From assembly GCF_001707825.1 (NCBI RefSeq), contig NZ_LYBM01000011.1, positions 1-64,000 of the forward strand: a stretch of 64,000 nt of DNA, read 5' to 3'. The notes under the pieces were generated by a model. The model made no database searches, had not been told where the DNA came from, and was given only the letters and a program-made list of their open reading frames with translations. Shown one piece after another: positions 34,612 to 44,870 of this stretch. Both the position numbers and the translations under genes were made by a program. Every line of letters starts with the position of its first letter. The first letter of the stretch is position 1. Source of the DNA: Veronia pacifica (lineage in GTDB: Bacteria; Pseudomonadota; Gammaproteobacteria; Enterobacterales; Vibrionaceae).

Positions 34612-35541
34612 ATGAAGTCAAAACTATTATTCGCGCTCCCTTTTTTGTCGTTCGCCACTGTTGCGAATACTAACCCTTACCTTGAAACACAAAACAAAGA
34701 GGTGAGTCGGACTATTTTTAAGGGACAGCGTGTAAACATCCCAGTCAGACCAATGCTGTCTCCTGACAGACGTCATCTAGTCACATTAGGGTTTGATAAC
34801 AATCAACCACGCTCAATGGACTGTAAAATCGAGATCTATGACAGTGCAAACACCTTACTGCACTATCTCGACTGTCGTTCGGGGATTGGTGAGCACAGTT
34901 TTGCAACGCCAATCGCGCATTGGACGGATGGCCACTACGCCATTATCTCCCTCTATAACGCAGATTTTTCACAGCCTAGCCAACGCTATGAAGGCAATTT
35001 CCGGTTTAATTATGGCGACAGCTCGCGCATTGATAATGATTACTTGCCTAAGTGGTGGAAGCAAACCTATGACGTGGTTGGTCTGGATGCTAACACAGAC
35101 TTCGACAATGATAATTTTACTCTGATTCAGGAGTACTTCGGAAACAGCAAACCGAACGATGCAACCAGCTATCCGAAATATGACCCGGTCATCGATTTTG
35201 ACGAAACTCACTCAGCCGGCACATCAATGTGGGTTAATTTTGGTCGACCAGAAACAGAGTGGCTGGAGATCGTTCCAACCTATAACAAGAAAGTGAAATC
35301 TCTGGAATTGGAAGTAGATACCAGAGATAGGGCCCGTAACCAGTCTGTCGTGATATTCGTCCACGACGAGGATAATAATCGGGTTTACCCAAGCTACCTG
35401 AAGTTCCCCGGTAAGTTGTCAGTTGCTCTGGACGAGCCTGTGGAAGTGGAAAAGCTGAAAGTTAAGGTTATTGCTCGCCATTACTCTTCTAACATCACTG
35501 CCCAATACAATGTAAAAGTTAACGCCACGTTTGAAGAATAA
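34612..35541 (+). CDS. Secreted protein with Asp-rich calcium-binding-like segment
   Basis: 309 aa from ATG 34612, with a Sec signal (cleavage near TVANT, residue 19). Mature part: a beta-rich N-terminal domain with paired Cys (MDCKIEIYD / YLDCRSG), then LPKWWKQTYDVVGLDANTDFDNDNFTLIQEYFGNSKPND near residue 150-190, which resembles the Asp-rich calcium-binding repeats of thrombospondin type 3 / dockerin proteins. A final beta domain follows. Probably secreted or periplasmic; the function is unknown. A terminator follows. Confidence 0.6.
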   Translation: MKSKLLFALPFLSFATVANTNPYLETQNKEVSRTIFKGQRVNIPVRPMLSPDRRHLVTLGFDNNQPRSMDCKIEIYDSANTLLHYLDCRSGIGEHSFATPIAHWTDGHYAIISLYNADFSQPSQRYEGNFRFNYGDSSRIDNDYLPKWWKQTYDVVGLDANTDFDNDNFTLIQEYFGNSKPNDATSYPKYDPVIDFDETHSAGTSMWVNFGRPETEWLEIVPTYNKKVKSLELEVDTRDRARNQSVVIFVHDEDNNRVYPSYLKFPGKLSVALDEPVEVEKLKVKVIARHYSSNITAQYNVKVNATFEE

Positions 35542-35561
35542 CTTTCTTTAGACAGGGTTTG

Positions 35562-35588
35562 AGAGCGCCGGATTGGCGCTCTATTTTG
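35562..35588 (+). terminator. Rho-independent terminator
   Basis: AGAGCGCC and GGCGCTCT form an 8-bp stem with loop GGATT, followed by ATTTTG. Confidence 0.8.
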
Positions 35589-36164
35589 AAACACAGGCGG
35601 CCAAACCGACCATTTTTTCGGTACGCAATAGCTATCTTGTTTTTTTCCTTTTACTGCGGGCAGCAGTACGGAAAAATTGCGGTATTTAAGCATCTTGTGT
35701 TGAATCGTATTATTTATCCTCATTGTATGGTGAGACCATATCTTCTTCTTCCTATTAACCGAGCAATTCATATGGCCTGCCTGCGGCACAAGATGAGTAG
35801 CGCTTTTTTTGGTATGTAAGCTCTCCTCTGAATAAAGCCTCCCTTTTTCACAGAAAATAAAATGACGAAATCGTAATTTTTACTCAAGAATTTTTATAGT
35901 GGCTGTGTTCTGAACATCACGATGAGTGTGCTGTGCCAGCGGGTAAATATGGTGTACGAGATGAAATCACTGAACAATATTCAGATAAAAAACTGGATAT
36001 CTCCCTTACAGGCATAGCTACAGTGGCCTATCAGATAGTGAAAATAACGACTAAAGTAATGAATGAAGACGAGCAGTGAAAAAACGATGAAGTAAGAAAT
36101 CGTCGACATTAAATGTGAGATGCAATTCGTTCAACAGGCAATGGTTTTCATTACGGAATGAAAT
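35589..36164 (+). other. Non-coding stretch with a possible gene remnant
   Basis: About 575 bp. Between roughly 35900 and 36079 the + strand has an open frame ending at TGA 36077-36079 (SEHHDECAVPAGKYGVRD, then SLTGIATVAYQIVKITTKVM) that looks protein-like but starts after a stop and has no good ATG. It may be the tail of a lost gene. The rest shows nothing. Confidence 0.3.
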
Positions 36165-38528
36165 ATGAAATGCATACATCCAGGCAAAAATCTATGGCTT
36201 ATATTTTTTATAATCTTCAGTTTTACCGGCTGTTTTTCTGGTGATGACGAAGGGACCACGACCAGAACGAGTATTGATAACGATCTGAAAGAGAAGGTTG
36301 AAATTAAACTCAATAAATCGGTCATTGAAATAGAGAATGAAGCGGGTGGAGAGAGCACGCTGACTGTTGTTTTAACCAGCAAGCCGCCGGGAAAAGTGGT
36401 ACTTGACGTAGTGAGTGACAACCTAAATGAGGTGATGGTATCTTCACCGCAACTGACATTTTCAACAACGAATTGGCGTAAGAAACAATCAGTCACGCTG
36501 ACTGCTATTAATGACAACAAACTTGGCAATGGTACCGCGAATGTAAAAGTCAGTGTTAATACTAACCTCTCAGTCTTACCCTCAGATTTGCCTGTTCAAA
36601 AAGTGGTTGAGGTAACCATTAAGGATGATGATCAGGCCGATTTTTTGCTATCAAAAACAACCATGACGATTCCCGAAAGTTCCGGAACATGGGAGTTCAA
36701 CACCATATTGATGGCACAGCCAAAAACAAATGTGATATTCGATATTTCGAGTGATGATCAGGCAGAGGCTATTGTCTCTCCATCTCAGATCACATTTACT
36801 CCTTCAAACTGGGATTTACCACAACCTATTGTTGTGCAAGGTGTAGATGACACTCATCAGTCTCAAGATAGTGTCGAAATTCGTGTGTCTGTCAATAATG
36901 AGTCAGATCAAGACTTTATGGGCATGCAGTCTAAAAGTGTCATGGTGATATTGAGGGACAATGATAACAAACAACCTACTGAGATCGCAGTGGATCCATC
37001 TGAACCACCTGGTGAGCTTGTGGTGACTCTTGACAACCATGACCACTACTTTCACCTTTATAAAGTTTCTCATCGCGGCCCCAATTTTGAAGTTGTCCGA
37101 TTCGGTGAAGATGGCTCGAAAGAGCCTATCACTCCCGGTAAAGTGAGAACCTACACAGGGTACAGCCCAACAGCACCAGATACGGTAATTGCGGCAACAC
37201 TGCGGCCTGACGGCGATTTGCGTTATCATTTGTTCCGGGGTGCCAGTGGAGATGATGAATTTGGTGTTCCCATATCTACTGGTGAAGAAAATGATTATGA
37301 CCCGAACAGAGAAACCAACGTAACATACTGGGATAAAATGCCTCCTGCTCCTGAACACAAAACCGAGCCCATGGGAACCCTGACACCCCCGTCGGAGCTT
37401 CGCTTCTATTCCGCTGATGTATCCTTCTTTATTCATGCTCCTGACTATGAACAAAAAGGGTTCAAAAAAGTAGAGACCATAATTGAAAAGGCAGAGACGA
37501 GTTTAAATTTCACTGATGTCATTTACGTCCGCGATATTCACATGCAACACCCAATTGACAAGATAGTCATTCACCGAGGCTGGCCTGAAGATTTTGTGAA
37601 GGGGACCCATAAGCGCCTTAATGCAATATTCCCTGATAATATAACGAAACATTTTGATAACATAAAAAAAAGCGGAGGTGGCCTTGCAGGAGTCTGTTCT
37701 AATTGGTCAACATCTGGCATGAATAAACTTGGCGAATTCTGGCACGTTTATCGTCATGAAGTCGGCCATAACCACGGCTCAACGCACTTTGTGGGTGGAT
37801 CACCTGAAGGTCGTTCAGTGATGTCTGGCAACCATGTAAAGCTTTCAATTATCAGCGGGCCAGAGCAAGAAAAGATGCAGAAATGCCAAAAAAGACGGTT
37901 TAAATCATATCGGGATGGGGTCGCCCCCCCACATCCTTATCCACCGAATGCGAGATACGACAAAGTAAAAATAGATAAAGACACATCGGAAATTGAGATC
38001 GACGTGTTAGCCAACGACACTGATGCGAATGGAAATAACATTGCGATACTTGATTTTGACACTCAATCGAAAAACGGTACCATCCGCTTTGAGCCGGCTG
38101 CCGATGAGGCAAGCCGAGATAAACTCATCTATCAGGTGAACAAGGTGTTTGAAAATGGCGAGAGAGACCAGTTCAATTACCGAATCGTCGATGAACACGG
38201 CTACCTTGGTAAGGGTACTGTTCGTATCATCGACTCTGCAGCCGTTATAGACGTAGATACTCAAAAGAAACTAAACAACATTGGCGCAAATAAAGATAAA
38301 ATGGCCGATATCTACAAGGTTTTCACCCAAATTAACTTTACAACTAAAGATGGCCACTGGGTTAAATTTATCAACCTGCCGTCGCCTGTGCAAGAGGGCA
38401 GAATGTTCACACTCCAAGTAAAATCAACTGCTTCGGTCCGTTTGCGTTTCAATGGTAAAACAAGACTTTTTTATAAAGGACAGACAGTGACAGGTGAATT
38501 TCGAAATGGCAAATGGGAGCTCAACTAG
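36165..38528 (+). CDS. Lipoprotein metzincin metalloprotease with beta-sandwich and cadherin-like domains
   Basis: 787 aa with a lipobox FTGC (Cys near residue 23), so surface- or periplasm-anchored. Two tandem Calx-beta/Ig-like units follow (about 45-160 and 160-265; each ends VxIxDDDQ or VILRDNDN). A propeptide-like region leads to the catalytic domain: HEVGHNHGSTH near residue 531 is the metzincin zinc motif HExxHxxGxxH, with a Met-turn VMSGN near 556. After it comes a cadherin-like Ig unit (EIDVLANDTDANGN) and a C-terminal beta domain. Reprolysin-like family. Substrate unknown. Confidence 0.8.
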   Translation: MKCIHPGKNLWLIFFIIFSFTGCFSGDDEGTTTRTSIDNDLKEKVEIKLNKSVIEIENEAGGESTLTVVLTSKPPGKVVLDVVSDNLNEVMVSSPQLTFSTTNWRKKQSVTLTAINDNKLGNGTANVKVSVNTNLSVLPSDLPVQKVVEVTIKDDDQADFLLSKTTMTIPESSGTWEFNTILMAQPKTNVIFDISSDDQAEAIVSPSQITFTPSNWDLPQPIVVQGVDDTHQSQDSVEIRVSVNNESDQDFMGMQSKSVMVILRDNDNKQPTEIAVDPSEPPGELVVTLDNHDHYFHLYKVSHRGPNFEVVRFGEDGSKEPITPGKVRTYTGYSPTAPDTVIAATLRPDGDLRYHLFRGASGDDEFGVPISTGEENDYDPNRETNVTYWDKMPPAPEHKTEPMGTLTPPSELRFYSADVSFFIHAPDYEQKGFKKVETIIEKAETSLNFTDVIYVRDIHMQHPIDKIVIHRGWPEDFVKGTHKRLNAIFPDNITKHFDNIKKSGGGLAGVCSNWSTSGMNKLGEFWHVYRHEVGHNHGSTHFVGGSPEGRSVMSGNHVKLSIISGPEQEKMQKCQKRRFKSYRDGVAPPHPYPPNARYDKVKIDKDTSEIEIDVLANDTDANGNNIAILDFDTQSKNGTIRFEPAADEASRDKLIYQVNKVFENGERDQFNYRIVDEHGYLGKGTVRIIDSAAVIDVDTQKKLNNIGANKDKMADIYKVFTQINFTTKDGHWVKFINLPSPVQEGRMFTLQVKSTASVRLRFNGKTRLFYKGQTVTGEFRNGKWELN

Positions 38529-39001
38529 CCTGCGTGTTAGCCCCTGAGACTTATCGATATTGTGGATATGCCACTTCGTCGTCTGGAGTGACATATCCAC
38601 TACCTCCTATTAACCGAGTAGATCGACACAAAACATGATGTATTAAGATATGGCTCCCTGTTAAGGTTGTATAAGGCACCTTTTTGTCATTTTACCGATC
38701 ATTTTAATATGCAAATACCTATTTGTTTAGCCGAGTATCATTGCAGGGTTGTTCTGAACATAATGAGAAGGAGCTACTCCAGTAAGGGCTGAAGTTTTCA
38801 GAGGTAGTGAAGGTGAGGCCATGATATTTTTCTGCAATACACGTGCTTACAAGATATCGAACTGACCACACCGAATTTATATCTTAAAAAATAACAACGA
38901 ACCCTAACATTCAGGCTTACAGGCGTTCACACCGTCTTTACGGCATTGCCGAGAAATGGAATTGACGCTTATCTGGTGTTGATATGAGTGAGTAGAAACT
39001 G
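38529..39001. other. Convergent intergenic region
   Basis: About 470 bp. An inverted repeat (GTGGATATGCCAC / GTGACATATCCAC, about 38560-38603) lies after the metalloprotease gene and may be its terminator, though without a T-run. The minus strand near 38905-38960 carries CGCCTGTAAGCCTGAATGTTAGGG, slightly attC-like. No gene. Confidence 0.35.
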
Positions 39002-39679
39002 TCAGGCATCTACGCAAAGGTGTTGTTGAATATGTTTAAGCAGAAAGGTCTCTCTTTCAATCGACAGTCCCTTTTTATCTGACATTTCAATGGTTTTCAT
39101 GTTGTGGGCAATGGCAGAATCAAGGTCTACCCATTCAGCACGCATACCATTTTTAATTTCGTAGTCTTCCAGAGAGACTTCACCCAGCTTTTCGTCCACC
39201 TCACAGGTGAAGCAGTAAGACAGCATGTGAACCACATCAAAATCGCTTTTATACCATGGACGGTACTCTTCATAGAGCCCGTAAGGCGCTACATTCTTTA
39301 TTCCCTGAGCGCCAGTTTCTTCCTGTAATTCTCGGATTAACCCTGTCTCTATATCTTCTCCCGCATCAACTCCACCGCCCGGAAGGGAGTAATCCTGATA
39401 GCGTTCTGTGTACATGAGCAAAACCTTGCTGCCCTGACGAGCAATGGCCCGTGCTGCAATCCTTGTGAACTGGCTTTTTTCTTCGAGGGGTAAGATGTCC
39501 GGGTGGATACTGGTCTTTAGTTTTCTCAAGGTGATGGCTCTTTTTAATAGTTCGGGGTTGTCTCTTAATATGTGGGGCATTGTCGCCGACTGCCGCCATG
39601 AATGCAAAAGTGCAGGAAAAGCCAAAAAGAATATGCGTGCAACGCCGAGATAACCAAGAGTTCGAAACAGGCGAGTCAT
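39002..39679 (-). CDS. Nudix hydrolase
   Basis: 225 aa. The Nudix box (GX5EX7REUXEEXGU) is complete: GGGVDAGEDIETGLIRELQEETGAQGI near residue 99-125, so it hydrolyses a nucleoside diphosphate linked to X. The first 30 residues are hydrophobic; they may be a membrane segment, or the true start may be ATG 39580 (MPHILRDNPELLKR). Neither start has a clear SD. The substrate is unknown. Confidence 0.8.
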   Translation of the reverse strand: MTRLFRTLGYLGVARIFFLAFPALLHSWRQSATMPHILRDNPELLKRAITLRKLKTSIHPDILPLEEKSQFTRIAARAIARQGSKVLLMYTERYQDYSLPGGGVDAGEDIETGLIRELQEETGAQGIKNVAPYGLYEEYRPWYKSDFDVVHMLSYCFTCEVDEKLGEVSLEDYEIKNGMRAEWVDLDSAIAHNMKTIEMSDKKGLSIERETFLLKHIQQHLCVDA

Positions 39680-39905
39680 GCAAAATTAGCCATGTTCAGT
39701 GCATTAAATTTGATGACAGTGATACGCACAACTGTACGGACGCGTAAAATTGCAAAAGCGGTACAGGTCTCTTAATGATTGACTCCTAGACTCACAGGAC
39801 GCACCCACATCGAGATCATCATCAGGCCACGCATCGTTTTACTCACTGCGTGCCGGTGAGTGATGCTTGATAAGTGAAGGTGAGACAATCGATAAGGAGC
39901 AGAAA

Positions 39906-41803
39906 ATGGCGAACTATCACGATGTCCATACATTGTCGATTAACGAACCAGAGCAATTCTGGCGTGAAAAAGCGGCTGATATTCACTGGTATTCATTCCC
40001 CACTCAAATTCTGAGCTGTGATGAAAACGGCATCGACAGATGGTTCGCTGATGGTGAGCTTAATACCGCTTATCTGGCGCTCGACTATCATGTTGAAAAC
40101 GGCAGAGCAGAGCAAACAGCTCTCATTTATGACTCCCCAGTAACGGGCAAGAAAGCCACCTTCAGTTATCGACAACTTCGTGACAGGGTCGCGCTTGTGG
40201 CAGGAATGTTATCTGGTCTTGGTGTTAAAAAAGGTGACAGGGTGGTGATTTATATGCCTATGGTGCCAGAGGCGGTGATGGCAATGCTTGCCTGTGCCAG
40301 GCTTGGTGCCGTACATTCTGTCGTGTTTGGAGGATTTGCGGCCAACGAACTGGCAGTGAGAATAGATGACGCCAAACCTCAGGTTTTACTCACGGCATCC
40401 TGCGGTATCGAGATCAACAAAGTCTTACCTTACAAGCCGCTGGTGGACAGAGCCATCGCTGAAAGCGAATTTAAGCCGTCATCTGTAGTGGTCTTGCAGC
40501 GGGATGCGTGCCGTGCTGAGTTAACGGAAGAGAGAGACAAAGACTGGCAACAACTGGTGTCTGCCGCAATGCCACATGCGTGTGTCCCGGTTAAGGCTAC
40601 TGATCCTTTGTATATCCTGTATACCTCCGGGACAACAGGAAAACCCAAGGGGGTGGTACGCGACAATGGCGGTCATGCGGTTGCCATGAAATACAGTATG
40701 AATGCCGTCTATAACGTGGCACCCGGAGAAGTGTACTGGTCAGCATCTGATGTGGGGTGGGTCGTCGGTCACTCCTACATTGTTTATGGACCTTTGATCC
40801 AAGGCTGCACAACCATTCTGTACGAGGGGAAACCGGTTAAGACTCCCGATCCCGGCGCGTTTTGGCGCGTTTGCGCTGAATATAAGGTGTCATTGCTGTT
40901 TTCTGCTCCCACCGCTTTTCGGGCCATTAAAAAAGAAGACCCCAAGGGTGATGAGCTGGCTGCCGGGTACGATTTATCCTCGCTACGCCATATCTTTATG
41001 GCGGGCGAGCGCCTTGACCCGCCTACATTAGCATGGGTTGAAGAGGTCACACAGACACCTGTGGTGGATCATTGGTGGCAAACTGAAACAGGATGGGCGA
41101 TTGCCACTAACCCTGTGGGCATTGAGACGTTCACAACCCGCGCAGGATCGGCGACCAAACCGACGCCCGGTTTTCAGGTCGAAATACTGGATGCAAACGG
41201 TGATCGACTCCCTGCCAATCAGCAGGGCTTTATTGCCGTTCGCCGCCCTATGCCTCCGGGCAGCTTACCGACTATTTGGGGCGATCATCAGAGGTTCGAG
41301 AGTGGCTATCTTGAGCAATTCGATGGCTACTATGCATCAGGAGATGGAGGATACATGGATGAGCAGGGCTATCTGTTTGTTATGGGTCGCATCGATGATG
41401 TTATCAATGTCGCAGGCCATCGATTATCTACAGGAGAAATGGAAGAGATTGTTGGCGCGCATCAGGCGGTCGCTGAATGTGCGGTAGTCGGACAGTTCGA
41501 TGAGCTGAAAGGACAACTTCCACTTGGACTGGTGGTGTTAAAAGATGGATTTACCTCAACAGATGGCGATATTGAGCAGCAGCTGGTCGAAAAAGTCCGG
41601 GACGAGCTGGGAGCTGTGGCCTGTTTTCAACAGGCGTGGTGGTGGATCGTTTACCCAAAACCCGCTCAGGAAAAATACTCCGCCGTGTTATCCGGCAAAT
41701 CGCTGACGAACAGCCCTATCAGATTCCGTCAACGATTGATGATCCCGGCAGTCTTGACGACATCAGTAAGGCACTCGGTAAGCAAAGCTCGACGGATAAA
41801 TAA
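39906..41803 (+). pseudogene. prpE: Propionyl-CoA synthetase with late frameshift
   Basis: From ATG 39906 (AAGGAG upstream) the first about 577 codons are a normal PrpE: acyl-activating AMP loop YTSGTTGKPKG, WQTETGW, YYASGDGGYMDEQGY and GRIDDVINVAGHRLSTGEMEE. Near 41635 one base is missing: the printed frame reads QQAWWWIVYPKPAQE, while one base over it reads VVDRLPKTRSGKILRRVIRQIADEQPYQIPST and ends at TAA 41803. The lost part includes the catalytic and acetylation-site Lys of SGK, so the in-frame product (to 41942) should be inactive unless the base loss is a sequencing error. No prpBCD neighbours; it stands alone. Confidence 0.8.
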
Positions 41804-41856
41804 CCAAAAGGATCGGCTCCGTGATGTAAAAGTGCCATCGTGGCTTGCACGACAGT

Positions 41857-42102
41857 TTACCGCTGCTTGTATTGAGTGGGGCAATATCCTCTCGATACCG
41901 AGGGATCGCGGACACTCAGATGTTTTGTTTTACGACCGCTGACCCTCTTCCGCCAAAGTTTAAAACTACTGGGTTTTAACTGACGTCGCATGAACGTGAT
42001 CACTTGTGGTTCAGACATACCGTATAAGTGTTCTATCGCCTCGAACGGTGTACGGTCTTCCCATGCCATTTCAATAATTCGCGATATATCTTCTTCTCTC
42101 AT
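41857..42102 (-). CDS. TIGR03643/DUF2805 family protein
   Basis: 81 aa. The pattern ISRIIEMAWEDRTPFEAIEHLYGMSEPQVITFMRRQLKPSSFKLWRKRVSGRKTKH is that of the small TIGR03643 (DUF2805) family: an HTH-like helical bundle with a basic tail. Its role is unknown. It overlaps the out-of-frame end of the prpE reading frame on the opposite strand. Confidence 0.8.
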   Translation of the reverse strand: MREEDISRIIEMAWEDRTPFEAIEHLYGMSEPQVITFMRRQLKPSSFKLWRKRVSGRKTKHLSVRDPSVSRGYCPTQYKQR

Positions 42103-42343
42103 GTATCTTCGTCTCTCATTGTCACCTCAAATCTACATTACAAAGATATTACGCAAGCACCGTTAAATAAGTTCTTTTAGCGATGAAACATTGAGTTATC
42201 TGGGCAGTCATCAATTTATATCAGTGGTTAATGAGTGGCTAAGACTGCTGATCATGCATCTTTCTGTCGATTCTTACTATTGGTACTCCTCTGTACACAC
42301 CTGCTCACGTTTCCTTTAGTAGTATCGAGAAAAAGGAGTACGA

Positions 42344-42940
42344 ATGATGACAGATAAGTTAAATGAACATGGCCGTTCATTACTGTTCACCGAGGCACGG
42401 ACGGCAAACCGCTTTTTAAACAAACCCATCGATATGTCGGTATTACAGGCGCTTTATGACTTAATGAAGTGGGGGCCAACCTCAATGAATCAAAGCCCGG
42501 CGAGGATCACCTTTGTGACCACACCGGAAGCGAAGGAGATGTTAAAGCCTGCCCTGGCAGGTGGCAATGTTGCCCGGGTTGAATCTGCGCCGGTCATTGC
42601 GATCATCGGTCAGGATTTACGGTTTTTTGATCACTTGCCGACCCTGTTCCCCTCCGCACCGGACGCTGGAAAAATGTTTGAGGAAGATGAGGAAAAAGCG
42701 GCGGTGAGTGCATTCAGAAACTCTACGTTGCAGGGTGGATACTTCATTTTGGCAGCGCGCTCGGTTGGTTTAGATTGCGGACCTATGTCAGGGTTTAATA
42801 ATGCGCTTGTTGATCAAACCTTTTTCGCCGATACATCAATTAAGTCGAACTTTATCTGTGCATTGGGATACGCAGACCCTGAGCAATATTACCCCCGTGG
42901 ACCAAGACTCAGCTTTGACCAAGCCTGCACCGTGCGATAA
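42344..42940 (+). CDS. RutE-like malonic semialdehyde reductase, nitroreductase fold
   Basis: 198 aa. The FMN-binding nitroreductase fold is clear, and the details point to the RutE/HadB branch: LLFTEARTANRF, WGPTSMNQSPARITFV near residues 46-60, GGYFILAARSVGLDCGPMSGFNN near 128-150, and the C-terminal GYADPEQYYPRGPRLSFD. E. coli RutE is 196 aa and reduces malonic semialdehyde to 3-hydroxypropionate in pyrimidine breakdown. No other rut genes lie nearby, so a different substrate is possible. AAGGAG precedes the start. Confidence 0.8.
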   Translation: MMTDKLNEHGRSLLFTEARTANRFLNKPIDMSVLQALYDLMKWGPTSMNQSPARITFVTTPEAKEMLKPALAGGNVARVESAPVIAIIGQDLRFFDHLPTLFPSAPDAGKMFEEDEEKAAVSAFRNSTLQGGYFILAARSVGLDCGPMSGFNNALVDQTFFADTSIKSNFICALGYADPEQYYPRGPRLSFDQACTVR

Positions 42941-43459
42941 CTCTGATTTTTATCGCGCAGCGACCGGGCCGAGGCGTCGCTAAGGCCCGCGTTTAAAACA
43001 TGTCATTTTTGCAACTCTTGTCATTAGTTGTCATACGGCAGCATAGTTTTATCCTATCTATCGGGTATCACTGACCTGTCACGGTGTGATGGTAAAAATA
43101 TCTCACCGATACATGTATAGGTGGTGCTTTTCTTAATGTTCTGGAGTAAATATTACTCTTTTACTCATATTTTAATGGTTACTTAGTTATCTGGCTCTCT
43201 ATTTGTTTTTAAAAATAAAAATATACATAATTAGATAATAAATACAGTTATTTAATATTTACATTAAATTATATCATATGACATAGATTGTGGGTTTATG
43301 CCTGTCTTTTTATGATAAATCCCGCTCTTTATTTTTTACTTATGTGTCCTCGCCAAAAAGCTCCCACCAAAATACCACCAAAACTCTCCCACCAAAACTA
43401 CAGCGAATGTCGGCAGAATTACCACTGACAAGCTTGATGAAATTGTAACTGTGACATTG
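42941..43459. other. Left edge of prophage
   Basis: About 520 bp of AT-rich DNA between the chromosomal RutE-like gene and the integrase. It should contain the attachment site at its left; a core repeat cannot be identified without the other end. The integrase arm-type repeats are at 43364-43397. Confidence 0.45.
43364..43397. promoter_or_regulatory. Three CCACCAAAA direct repeats, putative integrase arm sites
   Basis: CCACCAAAA occurs at 43364-43372, 43375-43383 and 43389-43397, just beyond the 3' end of the integrase gene. Tandem copies of a short sequence here are typical of arm-type binding sites of tyrosine integrases. Confidence 0.6.
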
Positions 43460-44614
43460 TCACTTATGACTTGGGTCAATGATAAACGTGTATTCACTGC
43501 CACGATTGTCATGATACTTGTCAGTCATTTTTTGGCTCTTGTGGCCGAGTAATGCCTGAGTGTCGTAGCCAAGTTCCGCGTATGTTCTTTCTGCCAGTGA
43601 TCGTAATTCGTGAAAACTCGGTGGTGAACCTTGCTCCCATGTTAGGCCGCTTTCATTACGAAGCTTTTGAAAAGATATACTAATCGACACTGCGCTGACA
43701 GGCTGGCCTTTTTTAGTAGGCGCATGTTTCGTGGTCAGATGGAGAAGATACCGACTAAGCACACCAGTATTTCTGCATTGCTCGATGACCTTACCGAGCG
43801 ACATACCGACCAGTGGGTTGGTCAGTGTGAGTGGAAAAGCCAGTTTTGTTTGGCCTCTGGACTTACTAATACTGACAAGAAGGTGGCCGTTTTTGATGTC
43901 AGAGAATTTTAAGTTACACAGGTCTTGCCGCCTAAGTCCCGTGGTCAGAGCGAGATAGAGGGAATGAATGACATATGGGAAACTCTGTTTTTTTGCGGAT
44001 GCCACAAGAGCTAGCCAATCATCCTTGGTGAGTCTGTTACGTGAGACTTTGAGACGAGGACCTCGGGTTGCGACAGCAGGGTTCACGCCACCTTCGATTT
44101 CACCGGCATGCAAGGCCTCTTTGAATACGTCTATCCATGTTGAGCGTATTCTTCTTGCCCTGTGGATTTTATTTTGTGCCTTATATTCATCAATGATTTT
44201 TGCCAGTGATTTGGTGTCGATATCCTTGAGACCCGTCTGGCCAAGACGTTCCTCGAGTATGATGACATCATAGTAGCGTTGCCTGACTGTGTTCTCAGCC
44301 AGTTCCCCGTTTTTTGCCCTTTCGCGCTGAAGTTTCATATATCGCTGACACCAAGCTTTTGTGCTGATACCCCGTTTGGCTACTTTCGGTGGGCTCTGGT
44401 CGAGAATATGTTGGTAATGGTCCAACAGTTGTTGGCTTATTCTCTCGTTGAGTTCATTGGCGATAGTCTGTGCACGTTTTTTATCCGACCCCAAGCTATG
44501 AAAACGACCCGTCCTTGGGTCTCGATACTGGAAGTAGACTCTTCCATCACGTTTGTCTAACCGTTGATAAAAGTTAGGTATATCAATCTTATGCGTTCTA
44601 GGTCTAGCGGCCAT
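43460..44614 (-). CDS. int: Phage tyrosine integrase
   Basis: 384 aa. An N-terminal arm-binding domain (VYFQYRDPRTGRFHSLGSDKKRA) precedes a SAM-like core-binding domain and the catalytic domain. Catalytic residues: Arg in TTGLRRQDL (about 228), His and Arg in FHELRSL (335 and 338), His in LLGHKS (358) and Tyr in KYHDN (367). It integrates and excises the prophage. Its start overlaps the excisionase gene by 11 bp, so they are co-expressed. No integron-integrase features are seen. Confidence 0.9.
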   Translation of the reverse strand: MAARPRTHKIDIPNFYQRLDKRDGRVYFQYRDPRTGRFHSLGSDKKRAQTIANELNERISQQLLDHYQHILDQSPPKVAKRGISTKAWCQRYMKLQRERAKNGELAENTVRQRYYDVIILEERLGQTGLKDIDTKSLAKIIDEYKAQNKIHRARRIRSTWIDVFKEALHAGEIEGGVNPAVATRGPRLKVSRNRLTKDDWLALVASAKKQSFPYVIHSLYLALTTGLRRQDLCNLKFSDIKNGHLLVSISKSRGQTKLAFPLTLTNPLVGMSLGKVIEQCRNTGVLSRYLLHLTTKHAPTKKGQPVSAVSISISFQKLRNESGLTWEQGSPPSFHELRSLAERTYAELGYDTQALLGHKSQKMTDKYHDNRGSEYTFIIDPSHK

Positions 44615-44849
44615 GGCTCATGATCCTCTCAACCAGTGGGTCAGAAAATGGTCCCTCAGCAGCCACAGACAAACCGATGAATTTTGCATCTGTCCTGACC
44701 ATCCAACGGCCACCGACTTTCACCGGTGGCGGGTTTATCTGCCGGGTTTTCACCCAACGGCCCATGGTGGCGGCAGAGTATCGTTCATGGGGGAAGAGTA
44801 GGGCTGCCCATTCAGACAGCCGGATATAATGTTGTTGACTCATAGACAC
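44604..44849 (-). CDS. Excisionase-like protein
   Basis: 81 aa. A winged-helix recombination directionality factor by pattern: YIRLSEWAALLFPHERYSAATMGRWVKTRQINPPPVKVGGRWMVR, with the wing turn GGRWMV. It overlaps int and would steer it towards excision. Confidence 0.75.
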   Translation of the reverse strand: MSMSQQHYIRLSEWAALLFPHERYSAATMGRWVKTRQINPPPVKVGGRWMVRTDAKFIGLSVAAEGPFSDPLVERIMSHGR

Positions 44850-44870
44850 CTCCGGGAGGGTGGCAGATTG

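Noticed and set aside
36903-37454. 183-aa minus-strand frame inside the metalloprotease gene
   Set aside because: It is a shadow of a clearly coding + strand gene with recognisable domains.
42940-43000. Hairpin-like AGCGAC..GTCGCT after the RutE-like gene
   Set aside because: There is no T-run after it and the loop is GC-rich; not called as a terminator.
43460-44614. Integrase as a candidate integron integrase for the cassette arrays
   Set aside because: It has an arm-binding N-terminus, an excisionase partner and arm repeats, so it belongs to the prophage.
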